The position numbers were made by a program, and so were the translations under genes. The notes below the pieces were generated by a model that was not told the DNA's origin, did not search any database, and worked only from the letters and a program-made list of their open reading frames with translations. From Bombus terrestris (Eukaryota > Arthropoda > Insecta > Hymenoptera > Apidae), in NCBI RefSeq assembly GCF_910591885.1, contig NW_025963551.1, forward strand, positions 496,001-560,000: a stretch of 64,000 nucleotides of DNA, read 5' to 3'. This document shows positions 11,881 through 25,392 of this stretch, in pieces (position 1 is the stretch's first letter; each line of letters opens with the position of its first letter).

Positions 11881-13147
11881 ATTTGAAATTAGTCGCCTCC
11901 TTATCGGATAACGAAAGCAAGAGGGATTGGTTTTAGGTTAGGCTATAGTTATCGGGCGAGCACAGAGAGCGAGGGACGCGTAAGGGTGTGTCACAAACCA
12001 ACGGTTTGTCACATAGGGTCATTGAAATATTCGCACCAGCCCCAGGAGCCGGAAGTCTTTATCGAATTGCGTACTTACAAAAGTTTACAGTATATCAATA
12101 TTCGTACATAAATAGTAATATTTTCACACAGTACAATGCAACGTGAGGTCCGAAATCGCTGACAAATTGAGGTAATAATAGGAAATATATGCAGGACAAT
12201 ATAAGATATATGTATAGCTTGGAAATTGTAATCGTTGATCGCTCGCTCCCCTCGCTCGTAAGAATCTAGTGCAACCTCACCACCGATCCGACACGTTCGC
12301 AAATTTGAAATTAGTCGCCTCCTTATCGGATAACGAACACAAGAGGGATTGGTTTTAGGTTAGGCTATAGTTATCGATCGAGCGCAGCGAGCGAGGGGCG
12401 CATAAAGGTGTGTCACAAATCATCGGTTTGGCACATAGGGACATTGAAATATTCGCACCTGCCCGAGGAGTAGGAAGTCTTTATCGAATTGCGTACTTAC
12501 AAAAGTTTACAGTATATCAATATTCGTACATAAATAGTAATATTTCCACATAGTACGGTGCAACGTAAGGTCCGAAATCGCTGACAAAATGAGGTAATAA
12601 CAGGAAATATATGCAAGGCATTATAAGGTATATGTATAGCTTGGAAATTGTAATCGTTGCTCGCTCGCTCCGCTCGCTCGTAAGAATCTAGTCCAACCTC
12701 CCAACCGATCCGACACGTTCGCAAATTTGAAATTAGTCCCCTTCTTATCGAATGGCGAACGTAAGAGATATTGGTTTTAGGTTAGGCTATAGTTTTCAAG
12801 CGGGCGCTGCGAGCGAGGGTCGCGTAAAGGTGTGTCACAAACCAACGGTTTGGCACTTAGGGACATTGAAATATCTGCACCAGCCCGAGGAGTCGGAAGT
12901 CTTTATCGAGTTGCCTGCTGACAAAAGTTTACAGTTTATCAATAGTTTTACATAAATAGTAATATTTCCACATAGTACAGTTGCAACGTGAGGTCCGAAA
13001 TCGCTGACAAATTAAGGTAATAACAGGAAATATATGCACGGCACCATAAGGTATATGTATAGCTTGGAAATTGTTATCGTTGCTCGCTCGCTCCGCTCGC
13101 TCGTAAGAATCTAGCCCAACCTCACAACCGATCCGACACGTTCGCAA
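11881..13147 (+). repeat. Linking monomers m29-m31 (C4 B1 A2)
   Basis: Three monomers between the trimer block and the pentamer block. m30-m32 (12303-13569) copy m3-m5 (884-2150) at an offset of 11,419 bp, 27 monomers away, sharing GAGGGGCGC and the CGGGCGCTGCGAG version of the left GC arm. m29 carries the ATTCGTAC variant of m30 on an R4 background, so part of it was probably exchanged with its neighbour. Confidence 0.85.
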
Positions 13148-15258
13148 ATTTGAAATTAGTCGCCTCCTTATCGGATAACGAACGCAAGAGGGATTGGTTT
13201 TAGGTTAGGCTATAGTTATCGGGCGAGCACAGGGAGCGAGGGACGCGTAAGGGTGTGTCACAAACCAACGGTTTGTCACATAGGGTCATTGAAATATTCG
13301 CACCAGCCCCAGGAGCCGGAAGTCTTTATCGAATTGCCTACAGACAAAAGTTTACAGTATATCAATATTTGTACATAAATAGTAATATTTTCACACAGTA
13401 CAGTGCAACGTGAGGTCCGAAATCGCTGACAAATTGAGGTAATAACAGGAAATATATGCAAGGCAATATAAGGTATATGTATAGCTTGGAAATTGTAATC
13501 GTTGCTCGCTCGCTCCGCTCGCTCGTAAGAATCTAGTCCAACCTCCCAACCGATCCGACACGTTCGCAAATTTGAAATTAGTCTCCTCCTTATCGAATGG
13601 CGAACGTAAGAGATATTGGTTTTAGGTTAGGCTATAGTTTTCAAGCGAGCGCAGCGAGCGATGGTCGCGTAAAGGTGTGTCACAAACCAACGGTTTGGCA
13701 CTTAGGGACATTGAAATATTCGCACCAGCCCGAGGAGTCGGAAGTCTTTATCGCGTTGCCTACTGACAAAAGTTTACAGTTTATCAATAGTTTTACATAA
13801 ATAGTAATATTTCCACATAGTACGGTGCAACGTGAGGTCCGAAATCGCTGACAAATTGAGGTAATAACAGGAAATATATGCAAGGCAATATAAGGTATAT
13901 GTATAGCTTGGAAATTGTAATCGTTGCTCGCTCGCTCCGCTCGCTCGTAAGAATCTAGTCCAACCTCCCAACCGATCCGACACGTTCGCAAATTTGAAAT
14001 TAGTCCCCTTCTTATCGAATGGCGAACGTAAGAGATATTGGTTTTAGGTTAGGCTATAGTTTTCAAGCGGGCGCTGCGAGCGAGGGTCGCGTAAAGGTGT
14101 GTCACAAACCAACGGTTTGGCACTTAGGGACATTGAAATATCTGCACCAGCCCGAGGAGTCGGAAGTCTTTATCGAGTTGCCTGCTGACAAAAGTTTACA
14201 GTTTATCAATAGTTTTACATAAATAGTAATATTTCCACATAGTACAGTTGCAACGTGAGGTCCGAAATCGCTGACAAATTAAGGTAATAACAGGAAATAT
14301 ATGCACGGCACCATAAGGTATATGTATAGCTTGGAAATTGTTATCGTTGCTCGCTCGCTCCGCTCGCTCGTAAGAATCTAGCCCAACCTCACAACCGATC
14401 CGACACGTTCGCAAATTTGAAATTAGTCGCCTCCTTATCGGATAACGAACGCAAGAGGGATTGGTTTTAGGTTAGGCTATAGTTATCGGGCGAGCACAGG
14501 GAGCGAGGGACGCGTAAGGGTGTGTCACAAACCAACGGTTTGTCACATAGGGTCATTGAAATATTCGCACCAGCCCCAGGAGCCGGAAGTCTTTATCGAA
14601 TTGCCTACAGACAAAAGTTTACAGTATATCAATATTTGTACATAAATAGTAATATTTTCACACAGTACAGTGCAACGTGAGGTCCGAAATCGCTGACAAA
14701 TTGAGGTAATAACAGGAAATATATGCAAGGCAATATAAGGTATATGTATAGCTTGGAAATTGTAATCGTTGGTCGCTCGCTCCGCTCGCTCCTAAGAATC
14801 TAGTCCAACCTCCCAACCGATCCGACACGTTCGCAAATTTGAAATTAGTCGCCTCCTTATCGGATAACGAAAGCAAGAGGGATTGGTTTTAGGTTAGGCT
14901 ATAGTTATCGGGCGAGCACAGGGAGCGAGGGACGCGTAAGGGTGTGTCACAAACCAACGGTTTGTCACATAGGGTCATTGAAATATTCGCACCAGCCCCA
15001 GGAGCCGGAAGTCTTTATCGAATTGCCTACAGACAAAAGTTTACAGTATATCAATATTTGTACATAAATAGTAATATTTTCACACAGTACAGTGCAACGT
15101 GAGGTCCGAAATCGCTGACAAATTGAGGTAATAACAGGAAATATATGCAAGGCAATATAAGCTATAAGTATAGCTTGGAAATTGTAATCGTTGCTCGCTC
15201 GCTCCGCTCGCTCGTAAGAATCTAGTCCAACCTCCCAACCGATCCGACACGTTCGCAA
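13148..15258 (+). repeat. Pentamer higher-order repeat, copy 1 (2,111 bp)
   Basis: Monomers m32-m36, types C3 A1 A2 C3 C3. The next five monomers repeat them at an offset of exactly 2,111 bp (four of 422 and one of 423). Shared private variants include GATGGTCGCG in the A1 monomer, CGGGCGCTGCGAG in A2, GTTGGTCGCTCGC with CTCCTAAG in the fourth monomer, and AAGCTATAAG in the fifth. Confidence 0.95.
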
Positions 15259-17369
15259 ATTTGAAATTAGTCGCCTCCTTATCGGATAACGAACGCAAGA
15301 GGGATTGGTTTTAGGTTAGGCTATAGTTATCGGGCGAGCACAGGGAGCGAGGGACGCGTAAGGGTGTGTCACAAACCAACGGTTTGTCACATAGGGTCAT
15401 TGAAATATTCGCACCAGCCCCAGGAGCCGGAAGTCTTTATCGAATTGCCTACAGACAAAAGTTTACAGTATATCAATATTTGTACATAAATAGTAATATT
15501 TTCACACAGTACAGTGCAACGTGAGGTCCGAAATCGCTGACAAATTGAGGTAATAACAGGAAATATATGCAAGGCAATATAAGGTATATGTATAGCTTGG
15601 AAATTGTAATCGTTGCTCGCTCGCTCCGCTCGCTCGTAAGAATCTAGTCCAACCTCCCAACCGATCCGACACGTTCGCAAATTTGAAATTAGTCTCCTCC
15701 TTATCGAATGGCGAACGTAAGAGATATTGGTTTTAGGTTAGGCTATAGTTTTCAAGCGAGCGCAGCGAGCGATGGTCGCGTAAAGGTGTGTCACAAACCA
15801 ACGGTTTGGCACTTAGGGACATTGAAATATTCGCACCAGCCCGAGGAGTCGGAAGTCTTTATCGCGTTGCCTACTGACAAAAGTTTACAGTTTATCAATA
15901 GTTTTACATAAATAGTAATATTTCCACATAGTACGGTGCAACGTGAGGTCCGAAATCGCTGACAAATTGAGGTAATAACAGGAAATATATGCAAGGCAAT
16001 ATAAGGTATATGTATAGCTTGGAAATTGTAATCGTTGCTCGCTCGCTCCGCTCGCTCGTAAGAATCTAGTCCAACCTCCCAACCGATCCGACACGTTCGC
16101 AAATTTGAAATTAGTCCCCTTCTTATCGAATGGCGAACGTAAGAGATATTGGTTTTAGGTTAGGCTATAGTTTTCAAGCGGGCGCTGCGAGCGAGGGTCG
16201 CGTAAAGGTGTGTCACAAACCAACGGTTTGGCACTTAGGGACATTGAAATATCTGCACCAGCCCGAGGAGTCGGAAGTCTTTATCGAGTTGCCTGCTGAC
16301 AAAAGTTTACAGTTTATCAATAGTTTTACATAAATAGTAATATTTCCACATAGTACAGTTGCAACGTGAGGTCCGAAATCGCTGACAAATTAAGGTAATA
16401 ACAGGAAATATATGCACGGCACCATAAGGTATATGTATAGCTTGGAAATTGTTATCGTTGCTCGCTCGCTCCGCTCGCTCGTAAGAATCTAGCCCAACCT
16501 CACAACCGATCCGACACGTTCGCAAATTTGAAATTAGTCGCCTCCTTATCGGATAACGAACGCAAGAGGGATTGGTTTTAGGTTAGGCTATAGTTATCGG
16601 GCGAGCACAGGGAGCGAGGGACGCGTAAGGGTGTGTCACAAACCAACGGTTTGTCACATAGGGTCATTGAAATATTCGCACCAGCCCCAGGAGCCGGAAG
16701 TCTTTATCGAATTGCCTACAGACAAAAGTTTACAGTATATCAATATTTGTACATAAATAGTAATATTTTCACACAGTACAGTGCAACGTGAGGTCCGAAA
16801 TCGCTGACAAATTGAGGTAATAACAGGAAATATATGCAAGGCAATATAAGGTATATGTATAGCTTGGAAATTGTAATCGTTGGTCGCTCGCTCCGCTCGC
16901 TCCTAAGAATCTAGTCCAACCTCCCAACCGATCCGACACGTTCGCAAATTTGAAATTAGTCGCCTCCTTATCGGATAACGAAAGCAAGAGGGATTGGTTT
17001 TAGGTTAGGCTATAGTTATCGGGCGAGCACAGGGAGCGAGGGACGCGTAAGGGTGTGTCACAAACCAACGGTTTGTCACATAGGGTCATTGAAATATTCG
17101 CACCAGCCCCAGGAGCCGGAAGTCTTTATCGAATTGCCTACAGACAAAAGTTTACAGTATATCAATATTTGTACATAAATAGTAATATTTTCACACAGTA
17201 CAGTGCAACGTGAGGTCCGAAATCGCTGACAAATTGAGGTAATAACAGGAAATATATGCAAGGCAATATAAGCTATAAGTATAGCTTGGAAATTGTAATC
17301 GTTGCTCGCTCGCTCCGCTCGCTCGTAAGAATCTAGTCCAACCTCCCAACCGATCCGACACGTTCGCAA
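15259..17369 (+). repeat. Pentamer higher-order repeat, copy 2 (2,111 bp)
   Basis: Monomers m37-m41, a near-identical copy of the preceding 2,111 bp, including GTTGGTCGCTCGC with CTCCTAAG at about 16880-16905 and AAGCTATAAG at about 17270. The few differences lie near the outer edges, for example GAACGCAAG after copy 1 against GAACACAAG after copy 2. This fits a recent unequal exchange. Confidence 0.95.
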
Positions 17370-18635
17370 ATTTGAAATTAGTCGCCTCCTTATCGGATAA
17401 CGAACACAAGAGGGATTGGTTTTAGGTTAGGCTATAGTTATCGATCGAGCGCAGCGAGCGAGGGACGCATAAAGGTGTGTCACAAATCATCGGTTTGGCA
17501 CATAGGGACATTGAAATATTCGCACCTGCCCGAGGAGTAGGAAGTCTTTATCGCGTTGCCTACTGACAAAAGTTTACAGTTTATCAATAGTTTTACATAA
17601 ATAGTAATATTTCCACATAGCACGGTGCAACGTAAGGTCCGAAATCGTTGACAAATTGAGGTAATAACAGGAAATATATGCAAGGCAATATAAGGTATAT
17701 GTATAGCTTGGAAATTGTAGTCGTTGCTCGCTCGCTCCGCTCGCTCGTAAGAATCTAGTCCAACCTCACAACCGAACCGACACGTTCGCAAATTTGAAAT
17801 TAGTCGCCTCCTTATCGAATGGCGAACGTAAGAGATATTGGTTTTAGGTTAGGCTATAGTTTTCAAGCGAGCGCAGCGAGCGAGGGTCGCGTAAAGGTGT
17901 GTCACAAACCAACGGTTTGGCACTTAGGGACATTGAAATATTCGCACCAGCCCCAGGAGTCGGAAGTCTTTATCGCGTTGCCTACTGACAAAAGTTTACA
18001 GTTTATCAATAGTTTTACATAAATAGTAATATTTCCACATAGTACGGTGCAACGTAAGGTCCGAAATCGCTGACAAAATGAGGTAATAACAGGAAATATA
18101 TGCAAGGCATTATAAGGTATATGTATAGCTTGGAAATTGTAATCGTTGCACGCTCGCTCCGCTCGCTCGTAAGAATCTAGTCCAACCTCACAACCGATCC
18201 GACACGTTCGCAAATTTGAAATTAGTGGCCTCCTTATCGAATGGCGAACGTAAGAGATATTGGTTTTAGGTTAGGCTATAGTTTTCAAGCGAGCGCAGCG
18301 AGCGAGGGTCGCGTAAAGGTGTGTCACAAACCAACGGTTTGGCACTTAGGGACATTGAAATATTCGCACCAGCCCGAGGAGTCGGAAGTCTTTATCGAAT
18401 TGCGTACTGACAAAAGTTTACAGTATATCAATATTTGTACATAAATAGTAATTTTTTCACACAGTACAATGCAACGTGAGGTCCGAAATCGCTGACAAAT
18501 TGAGGTAATAATAGGAAATATATGCAGGACAATATAAGATATATGTATAGCTTGGAAATTGTAATCGTTGATCGCTCGCTCCCCTCGCTCGTAAGAATCT
18601 AGTGCAACCTCACAACCGATCCGACACGTTCGCAA
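17370..18635 (+). repeat. Monomers m42-m44 (B1 A1 A4)
   Basis: Three monomers between the pentamer and dimer blocks. m44 is an unusual pairing of an A left module with an R4 right module: GAGTCGG upstream and CACACAGTACAATGCAACG downstream, with the switch just before the AT-rich middle (about 18395-18425). m42 has a run of small private changes (ATAGCACGGTG, AATCGTTGAC, TTGTAGTCG, ACCGAACCG). Confidence 0.85.
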
Positions 18636-20325
18636 ATTTGAAATTAGTCGCCTCCTTATCGGATAACGAACACAAGAGGGACTGGTTTTAGGTTAGGCTA
18701 TAGTTATAGATCGAGCGCAGCGAGCGAGGGACGCATAAAGGTGTGTCACAAATCATCGGTTTGGCACATAGGGACATTGAAATATTCGCACCTGCCCGAG
18801 GAGTAGGAAGTCTTTTTCGAGTTGCCTACTGACAAAAGTTTACAGTTTATCAATAGTTTTACATAAATAGTAATATTTCCACATAGTACAGTTGCAACGT
18901 GAGGTCCGAAATCGCTGACAAATTAAGGTAATAACAGGAAATGTATGCTCGGCACCATAAGGTATATGTATAGCTTGGAAATTGTAATCGTTGCTCGCTC
19001 GCTCCGCTCGCTCGTAAGAATCGAGTGCAACCTCACAACCGATCCGACAAGTTCGCAAATTTGAAATCAGTCGCCTCCTTATCGGATAACGAAAGCAAGA
19101 GGGATTGGTTTTATGTTAGGCTATAGTTATCGGGCGAGCACAGAGAGCGAGGGACGCGTAAGGGTGTGTCACAAACCAACGGTTTGTCACATAGGGTCAT
19201 TGAAATATTCGCACCAGCCCCAGGAGCCGGAAGTCTTTATCGAATTGCGTACTGACAAAAGTTTACAGTATATCAATATTTGTACATAAATAGTAATTTT
19301 TTCACACAGTACAATGCAACGTGAGGTCCGAAATCGCTGACAAATTGAGGTCATGATTGGAAATATATGCAGGACAATATAAGATATATGTATAGCTTGG
19401 AAATTGTAATCGTTGATCGCTCGCTCCCCTCGCTCGTAAGAATCTAGTGCAACCTCACAACCGATCCGACACGTTCGCAAATTTGAAATTAGTCGCCTCC
19501 TTATCGGATAACGAACACAAGAGGGACTGGTTTTAGGTTAGGCTATAGTTATAGATCGAGCGCAGCGAGCGAGGGACGCATAAAGGTGTGTCACAAATCA
19601 TCGGTTTGGCACATAGGGACATTGAAATATTCGCACCTGCCCGAGGAGTAGGAAGTCTTTTTCGAGTTGCCTACTGACAAAAGTTTACAGTTTATCAATA
19701 GTTTTACATAAATAGTAATATTTCCACATAGTACAGTTGCAACGTGAGGTCCGAAATCGCTGACAAATTAAGGTAATAACAGGAAATGTATGCTCGGCAC
19801 CATAAGGTATATGTATAGCTTGGAAATTGTAATCGTTGCTCGCTCGCTCCGCTCGCTCGTAAGAATCGAGTGCAACCTCACAACCGATCCGACAAGTTCG
19901 CAAATTTGAAATCAGTCGCCTCCTTATCGGATAACGAAAGCAAGAGGGATTGGTTTTATGTTAGGCTATAGTTATCGGGCGAGCACAGAGAGCGAGGGAC
20001 GCGTAAGGGTGTGTCACAAACCAACGGTTTGGCACATAGGGTCATTGAAATATTCGCACCAGCCCCAGGAGCCGGAAGTCTTTATCGAATTGCGTACTGA
20101 CAAAAGTTTACAGTATATCAATATTTGTACATAAATAGTAATTTTTTCACACAGTACAATGCAACGTGAGGTCCGAAATCGCTGACAAATTGAGGTCATG
20201 ATTGGAAATATATGCAGGACAATATAAGATATATGTATAGCTTGGAAATTGTAATCGTTGATCGCTCGCTCCCCTCGCTCGTAAGAATCTAGTGCAACCT
20301 CACAACCGATCCGACACGTTCGCAA
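18636..20325 (+). repeat. Dimer higher-order repeat, 845-bp period (B2-C4)x2
   Basis: m45-m46 and m47-m48 are two copies of a 423+422-bp dimer. Private variants present in both copies include CTTTTTCGAG in B2, GGAAATGTATGCTCGGC in R2, GAATCGAGTGC and GACAAGTTCG at the B2 end, and GAGGTCATGATTGG in R4. The R4 monomer before the block (m44) lacks GTCATGATTGG, so that change arose within the dimer lineage. The B1 monomer after it (m49) begins like a third B2 copy before switching. Confidence 0.93.
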
Positions 20326-21169
20326 ATTTGAAATTAGTCGCCTCCTTATCGGATAACGAACACAAGAGGGACTGGTTTTAGGTTAGGCTATAGTTATAGA
20401 TCGAGCGCAGCGAGCGAGGGACGCATAAAGGTGTGTCACAAATCATCGGTTTGGCACATAGGGACATTGAAATATTCGCACCTGCCCGAGGAGTAGGAAG
20501 TCTTTATCGCGTTGCCTACTGACAAAAGTTTACAGTTTATCAATAGTTTTACATAAATAGTAATATTTCCACATAGTACGGTGCAACGTAAGGTCCGAAA
20601 TCGCTGACAAATTGAGGTAATAACAGGAAATATATGCAAGGCAATATAAGGTATATGTATAGCTTGGAAATTGTAATCGTTGCTCGCTCGCTCCGCTCGC
20701 TCGTAAGAATCTAGTCCAACCTCACAACCGATCCGACACGTTCGAAAATTTGAAGTTAGTCCCCTCCTTATCGGATAACGAAAGCAAGAGGGATTGGTTT
20801 TAGGTTAGGCTATAGTTATCGGGCGAGCACAGGGAGCGAGGGACGCGTAAGGGTGTGTCACAAACCAACGGTTTGTCACATAGGGTCATTGAAATATTCG
20901 CACCAGCCCCAGGAGCCGGAAGTCTTTATGGAATTGCCTACAGACAAAAGTTTACAGTATATCAATATTTGTACATAAATAGTAATATTTTCACACAGTA
21001 CAGTGCAACGTGAGGTCCGAAATCGCTGACAAATTGAGGTAATAACAGGAAATATATGCAAGGCAATATAAGGTATATGTATAGCTTGGAAATTGTAATC
21101 GTTGCTCGCTCGCTCCGCTCGCTCGTAAGAGTCTAGTCCAACCTCCCAACCGATCCGACACGTTCGCAA
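20326..21169 (+). repeat. Monomers m49-m50 (B1 C3)
   Basis: Two monomers joining the dimer block to the 8.4-kb duplicated segment. m49 carries the dimer-block L-B variant (GGGACTGG, ATAGATCGAG) with an R1 right module. m50 has TTCGAAAATTTGAAG at its left edge and TTTATGGAATTG, both seen again in m62 (25811-26232) and m82 (34250-34671). Confidence 0.85.
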
Positions 21170-21591
21170 ATTTGAAATTAGTCGCCTCCATATCGGATAA
21201 CGAAAGCAAGAGGGATTGGTTTTAGGTTAGGCTATAGTTATCGGGCGAGCACAGGGAGCGAGGAACGCGTAAGGGTGTGTCACAAACCAACGGTTTGTCA
21301 CATAGGGTCATTGAAATATTCGGACCAGCCCCAGGAGCCGGAAGTCTTTATCGAATTGCCTACAGACAAAAGTTTACAGTATATCAATATTTGTACATAA
21401 ATAGTAATATTTTCACACAGTACAGTGCAACGTGAGGTCCGAAATCGCTGACAAATTGAGGTAATAACAGGAAATATATGCAAGGCAATATAAGGTATAT
21501 GTATAGCTTGGAAATTGTAATCGTTGCTCGCTCGCTCCGCTCGCTCGTAAGAATCTAGTCCAACCTCACAACCGATCCGACACGTTCGCAA

Positions 21592-22012
21592 ATTTGAAAT
21601 TAGACTCCTCCTTATCGAATGGCGAACGTAAGAGTTATTGGTTTTAGGTTAGGCTATAGTTTTCAAGCGAGCGCAGCGAGCGAGGGTCGCGTAAAGGTGT
21701 GTCACAAACCAACGGTTTGGCACATAGGGACATTGAAATATTCGCACCTGCCCGAGGAGTCGGAAGTCTTTATCGCGTTGCCTACTGACAAAAGTGTGCA
21801 GTTTATCAAATTTTTACATAAATAGTAATATTTCCACATAGTACGGTGCAACGTAAGGTCCGAAATCGCTGACAAATTGAGGTAATAACAGGAAATATAT
21901 GCAAGGCAATATAGGGTATATGTATAGCTTGGAAATTGTAATCGTTGATCGCTCGCTCCCCTCGCTCGTAAGAATCTAGTGCAACCTCACAACCGATCCG
22001 ACACGTTCGCAA
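21592..22012 (+). repeat. 421-bp monomer m52 (altered AT-rich middle)
   Basis: At 21794-21817 the usual TTTACAGTTTATCAATAG is replaced by TGTGCAGTTTATCAAAT, with a net loss of one base. The right arm is of R4 form (GATCGCTCGCTCCCC) on an otherwise R1 monomer, so it is also a right-module mosaic. An identical copy is m72. Confidence 0.92.
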
Positions 22013-24969
22013 ATTTGAAATAAGTCGCCTCCTTATCGGATAACGAACACAAGAGGGATTGGTTTTAGGTTAGGCTATAGTTATCGATCGAGCGCAGCGA
22101 GCGAGGGACGCATAAAGGTGTGTCACAAATCATCGGTTTGGCACATAGGGACATTGAAATATTCGCACCTGCCCGAGGAGTAGGAAGTCTTTATCGAGTT
22201 GCCTACTGACAAAAGTTTACAGTTTATCAATAGTTTTACATAAATAGTAATATTTCCACATAGTACGGTGCAACGTAAGGTCCGAAATCGCTGACAAATT
22301 GAGGTAATAACAGGAAATATATGCAAGGCAATATAAGGTATATGTATAGCTTGGAAATTGTAATCGTTGCTCGTTCGCTCCGCTCGCTCGTAAGAATCTA
22401 GTGCAACCTCACAACCGATGCGACACGTTCGCAAATTTGAAATTAGTCGCCTCCTTATCGGATAACGAACACAAGAGGGATTGGTTTTAGGTTAGGCTAT
22501 AGTTATCGATCGAGCGCAGCGAGCGAGGGACGCATAAAGGTGTGTCACAAATTATCGGTCTGGCACATAGGGACATTGAAATATTCGCACCTGCCCGAGG
22601 AGTAGGAAGTCTTTATCGAGTTGCCTACTGACAAAAGTTTACAGTTTATCAATAGTTTTACATAAATAGTAATATTTCCACATAGTACAGTTGCAACGTG
22701 AGGTCCGAAATCGCTGACAAATTAAGGTAATAACAGGAAATATATGCACGGCACCATAAGGTATATGTATAGCTTGGAAATTGTAATCGTTGCTCGCTCG
22801 CTCCGCTCGCTTGTAAGAATCTAGTCCAACCTCACAACCGATCCGACACGTTCGCAAATTTGAAGTTAGTCCCCTCCTTATCGGATAACGAAAGCAAGAG
22901 GGATTGGTTTTAGGTTAGGCTATAGTTATCGGGCGAGCACAGGGAGCGAGGGACGCGTAAGGGTGTGTCACAAACCAAAGGTTTGTCACATAGTGTCATT
23001 GAAATATTCGCACCAGCCCCAGGAGCCGGAAGTCTTTATGGAATTGCCTACAGACAAAAGTTTACAGTATATCAATATTTGTACATAAATAGTAATATTT
23101 TCACACAGTACAGTGCAACGTGAGGTCCGAAATCGCTGGCAAATTGAGGTAATAACAGGAAATATATGCAAGGCAGTATAAGGTATATGTATAGCTTGGA
23201 AATTGTAATCGTTGCTCGCTCGCTCCGCTCGCTCGTAAGAATCTAGTCCAACCTCCCAACCGATCCGACACGTTCGCAAATTTGAAATTAGTCTCCTCCT
23301 TATCGAATGGCGAACGTAAGAGTTATTGGTTTTAGGTTAGGCTATAGTTTTCAAGCGAGCGCAGCGAGCGAGGGTCGCGTAAAGGTGTGTCACAAACCAA
23401 CGGTTTGGCACATAGGGACATTGAAATATTCGCACCTGCCCGAGGAGTCGGAAGTCTTTATCGCGTTGCCTACTGACAAAAGTTTACAGTTTATCAATAG
23501 TTTTACATAAATAGTAATATTTCCACATAGTACGATGCAACGTAAGGTCCGAAATCGCTGACAAATTGAGGTAATAACAGGAAATATATGCAAGGCAATA
23601 TAGGGTATATGTATAGCTTGGAAATTGTAATCGTTGCTCGCTCGCTCCGCTCGCTCGTAAGAATCTAGTGCAACCTCACAACCGATCCGACACGTTCGCA
23701 AATTTGAAATTAGTCGCCTCCTTATCGGATAACGAAAGCAAGAGGGATTGGTTTTAGGTTAGGCTATAGTTATCGGGCGAGCACAGGGAGCGCGGGACGC
23801 GTAAGGGTGTGTCACAAACCAACGGTTTGTCACACAGTGTCATTGAAATATTCGCACCAGCCCCAGGAGCCGGAAGTCTTTATCGAATTGCGTACTGACA
23901 AAAGTTTACAGTATATCAATATTTGTACATAAATAGTAATATTTCCACATAGTACAGTTGCAACGTGAGGTCCGAAATCGCTGACAAATTAAGGTAATAA
24001 CAGGAAATATATGCACGGCACCATAAGGTATATGTATAGCTTGGAAATTGTAATCGTTGCTCGCTCGCTCCGCTCGCTCGTAAGAATCTAGTCCAACCTC
24101 ACAACCGATCCGACACGTTCGCAAATTTGAAGTTAGTCCCCTCCTTATCGGATAACGAAAGCAAGAGGGATTGGTTTTAGGTTAGGCTATAGTTATCGAT
24201 CGAGCGCAGCGAGCGAGGGACGCATAAAGGTGTGTCACAAATCATCGGTTTGGCACATAGGGACATTGAAATATTCGCACCTGCCCGAGGAGTAGGAAGT
24301 CTTTATCGCGTTGCCTACTGACAAAAGTTTACAGTTTATCAATAGTTTTACATAAATAGTAATATTTTCACACAGTACAGTTGCAACGTAAGGTCCGAAA
24401 TCGCTGACAAATTAAGGTAATAACAGGAAATATATGCACGGCACCATAAGGTATATGTATGGCTTGGAAATTGTAATCGTTGCTCGCTCGCTCCGCTCGC
24501 TCGTAAGAATCTAGTCCAACCTCACAACCGATCCGACACGTTCGCAAATTTCAAGTTAGTCCCCTCCTTATCGGATAACGAAAGCAAGAGGGATTGGTTT
24601 TAGGTTAGGCTATAGTTATCGATCGAGCGCAGCGAGCGAGGGACGCACAAAGGTGTGTCACAAATCATCGGTTTGGCACATAGGGACATTGAAATATTCG
24701 CACCTGCCCGAGGAGTAGGAAGTCTTTATCGAGTTGCCTACTGACAAAAGTTTACAGTTTATCAATAGTTGTACATAAATAGTAATATTTCCACATAGGA
24801 CGGTGCAACGTAAGGTCCGAAATCGCTGACAAATTGAGGTAATAACAGGAAATATATGCAAGGCAATATAGGGTATATGTATAGCTTGGAAATTGTAATC
24901 GTTGCTCGCTCGCTCCGCTCGCTCGTAAGAATCTAGTGCAACCTCACAACCGATCCGACAAGTTCGCAA

Positions 24970-25392
24970 ATTTGAAATCAGTCGCCTCCTTATCGGATAA
25001 CGAAAGCAAGAGGGATTGGTTTTAGGTTAGGCTATACTTATAGGGCGAGCACAGGGAGCGAGGGACGCGTAAGGGTGTGTCACAAATCATCGGTTTGGCA
25101 CATAGGGACATTGAAATATTCGCACCTGCCCGAGGAGTAGGAAGTCTTTATCGAATTGCCTGCAGACAAAAGTTTACAGTTTATCAATAGTTTTACATAA
25201 ATAGTAATATTTCCACATAGTACAGTTGCAACGTGAGGTCCGAAATCGCTGACAAATTAAGGTAATAACAGGAAATATATGCACGGCACCATAAGGTATA
25301 TGTATAGCTTGGAAATTGTAATCGTTGATCGCTCGCTCCCCTCGCTCGTAAGAATCTAGTGCAACCTCACAACCGATCCGACACGTTCGCAA
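24970..25392 (+). repeat. Mosaic monomer m60 (L-C head, L-B body, R2 with R4 arm)
   Basis: L-C markers (GGGCGAGCACAGGG, AAGGGTGTG) run to about 25074, then L-B markers (TCATCGG, GAGTAGG) follow from 25087, with only GTGTGTCACAAA between. The AT-rich middle is R2 and the right arm is the R4 form GATCGCTCGCTCCCCTCG. At least three lineages contributed. Its copy m80 (33405-33827) has the same structure, so the mosaic predates the 8.4-kb duplication. Confidence 0.85.
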
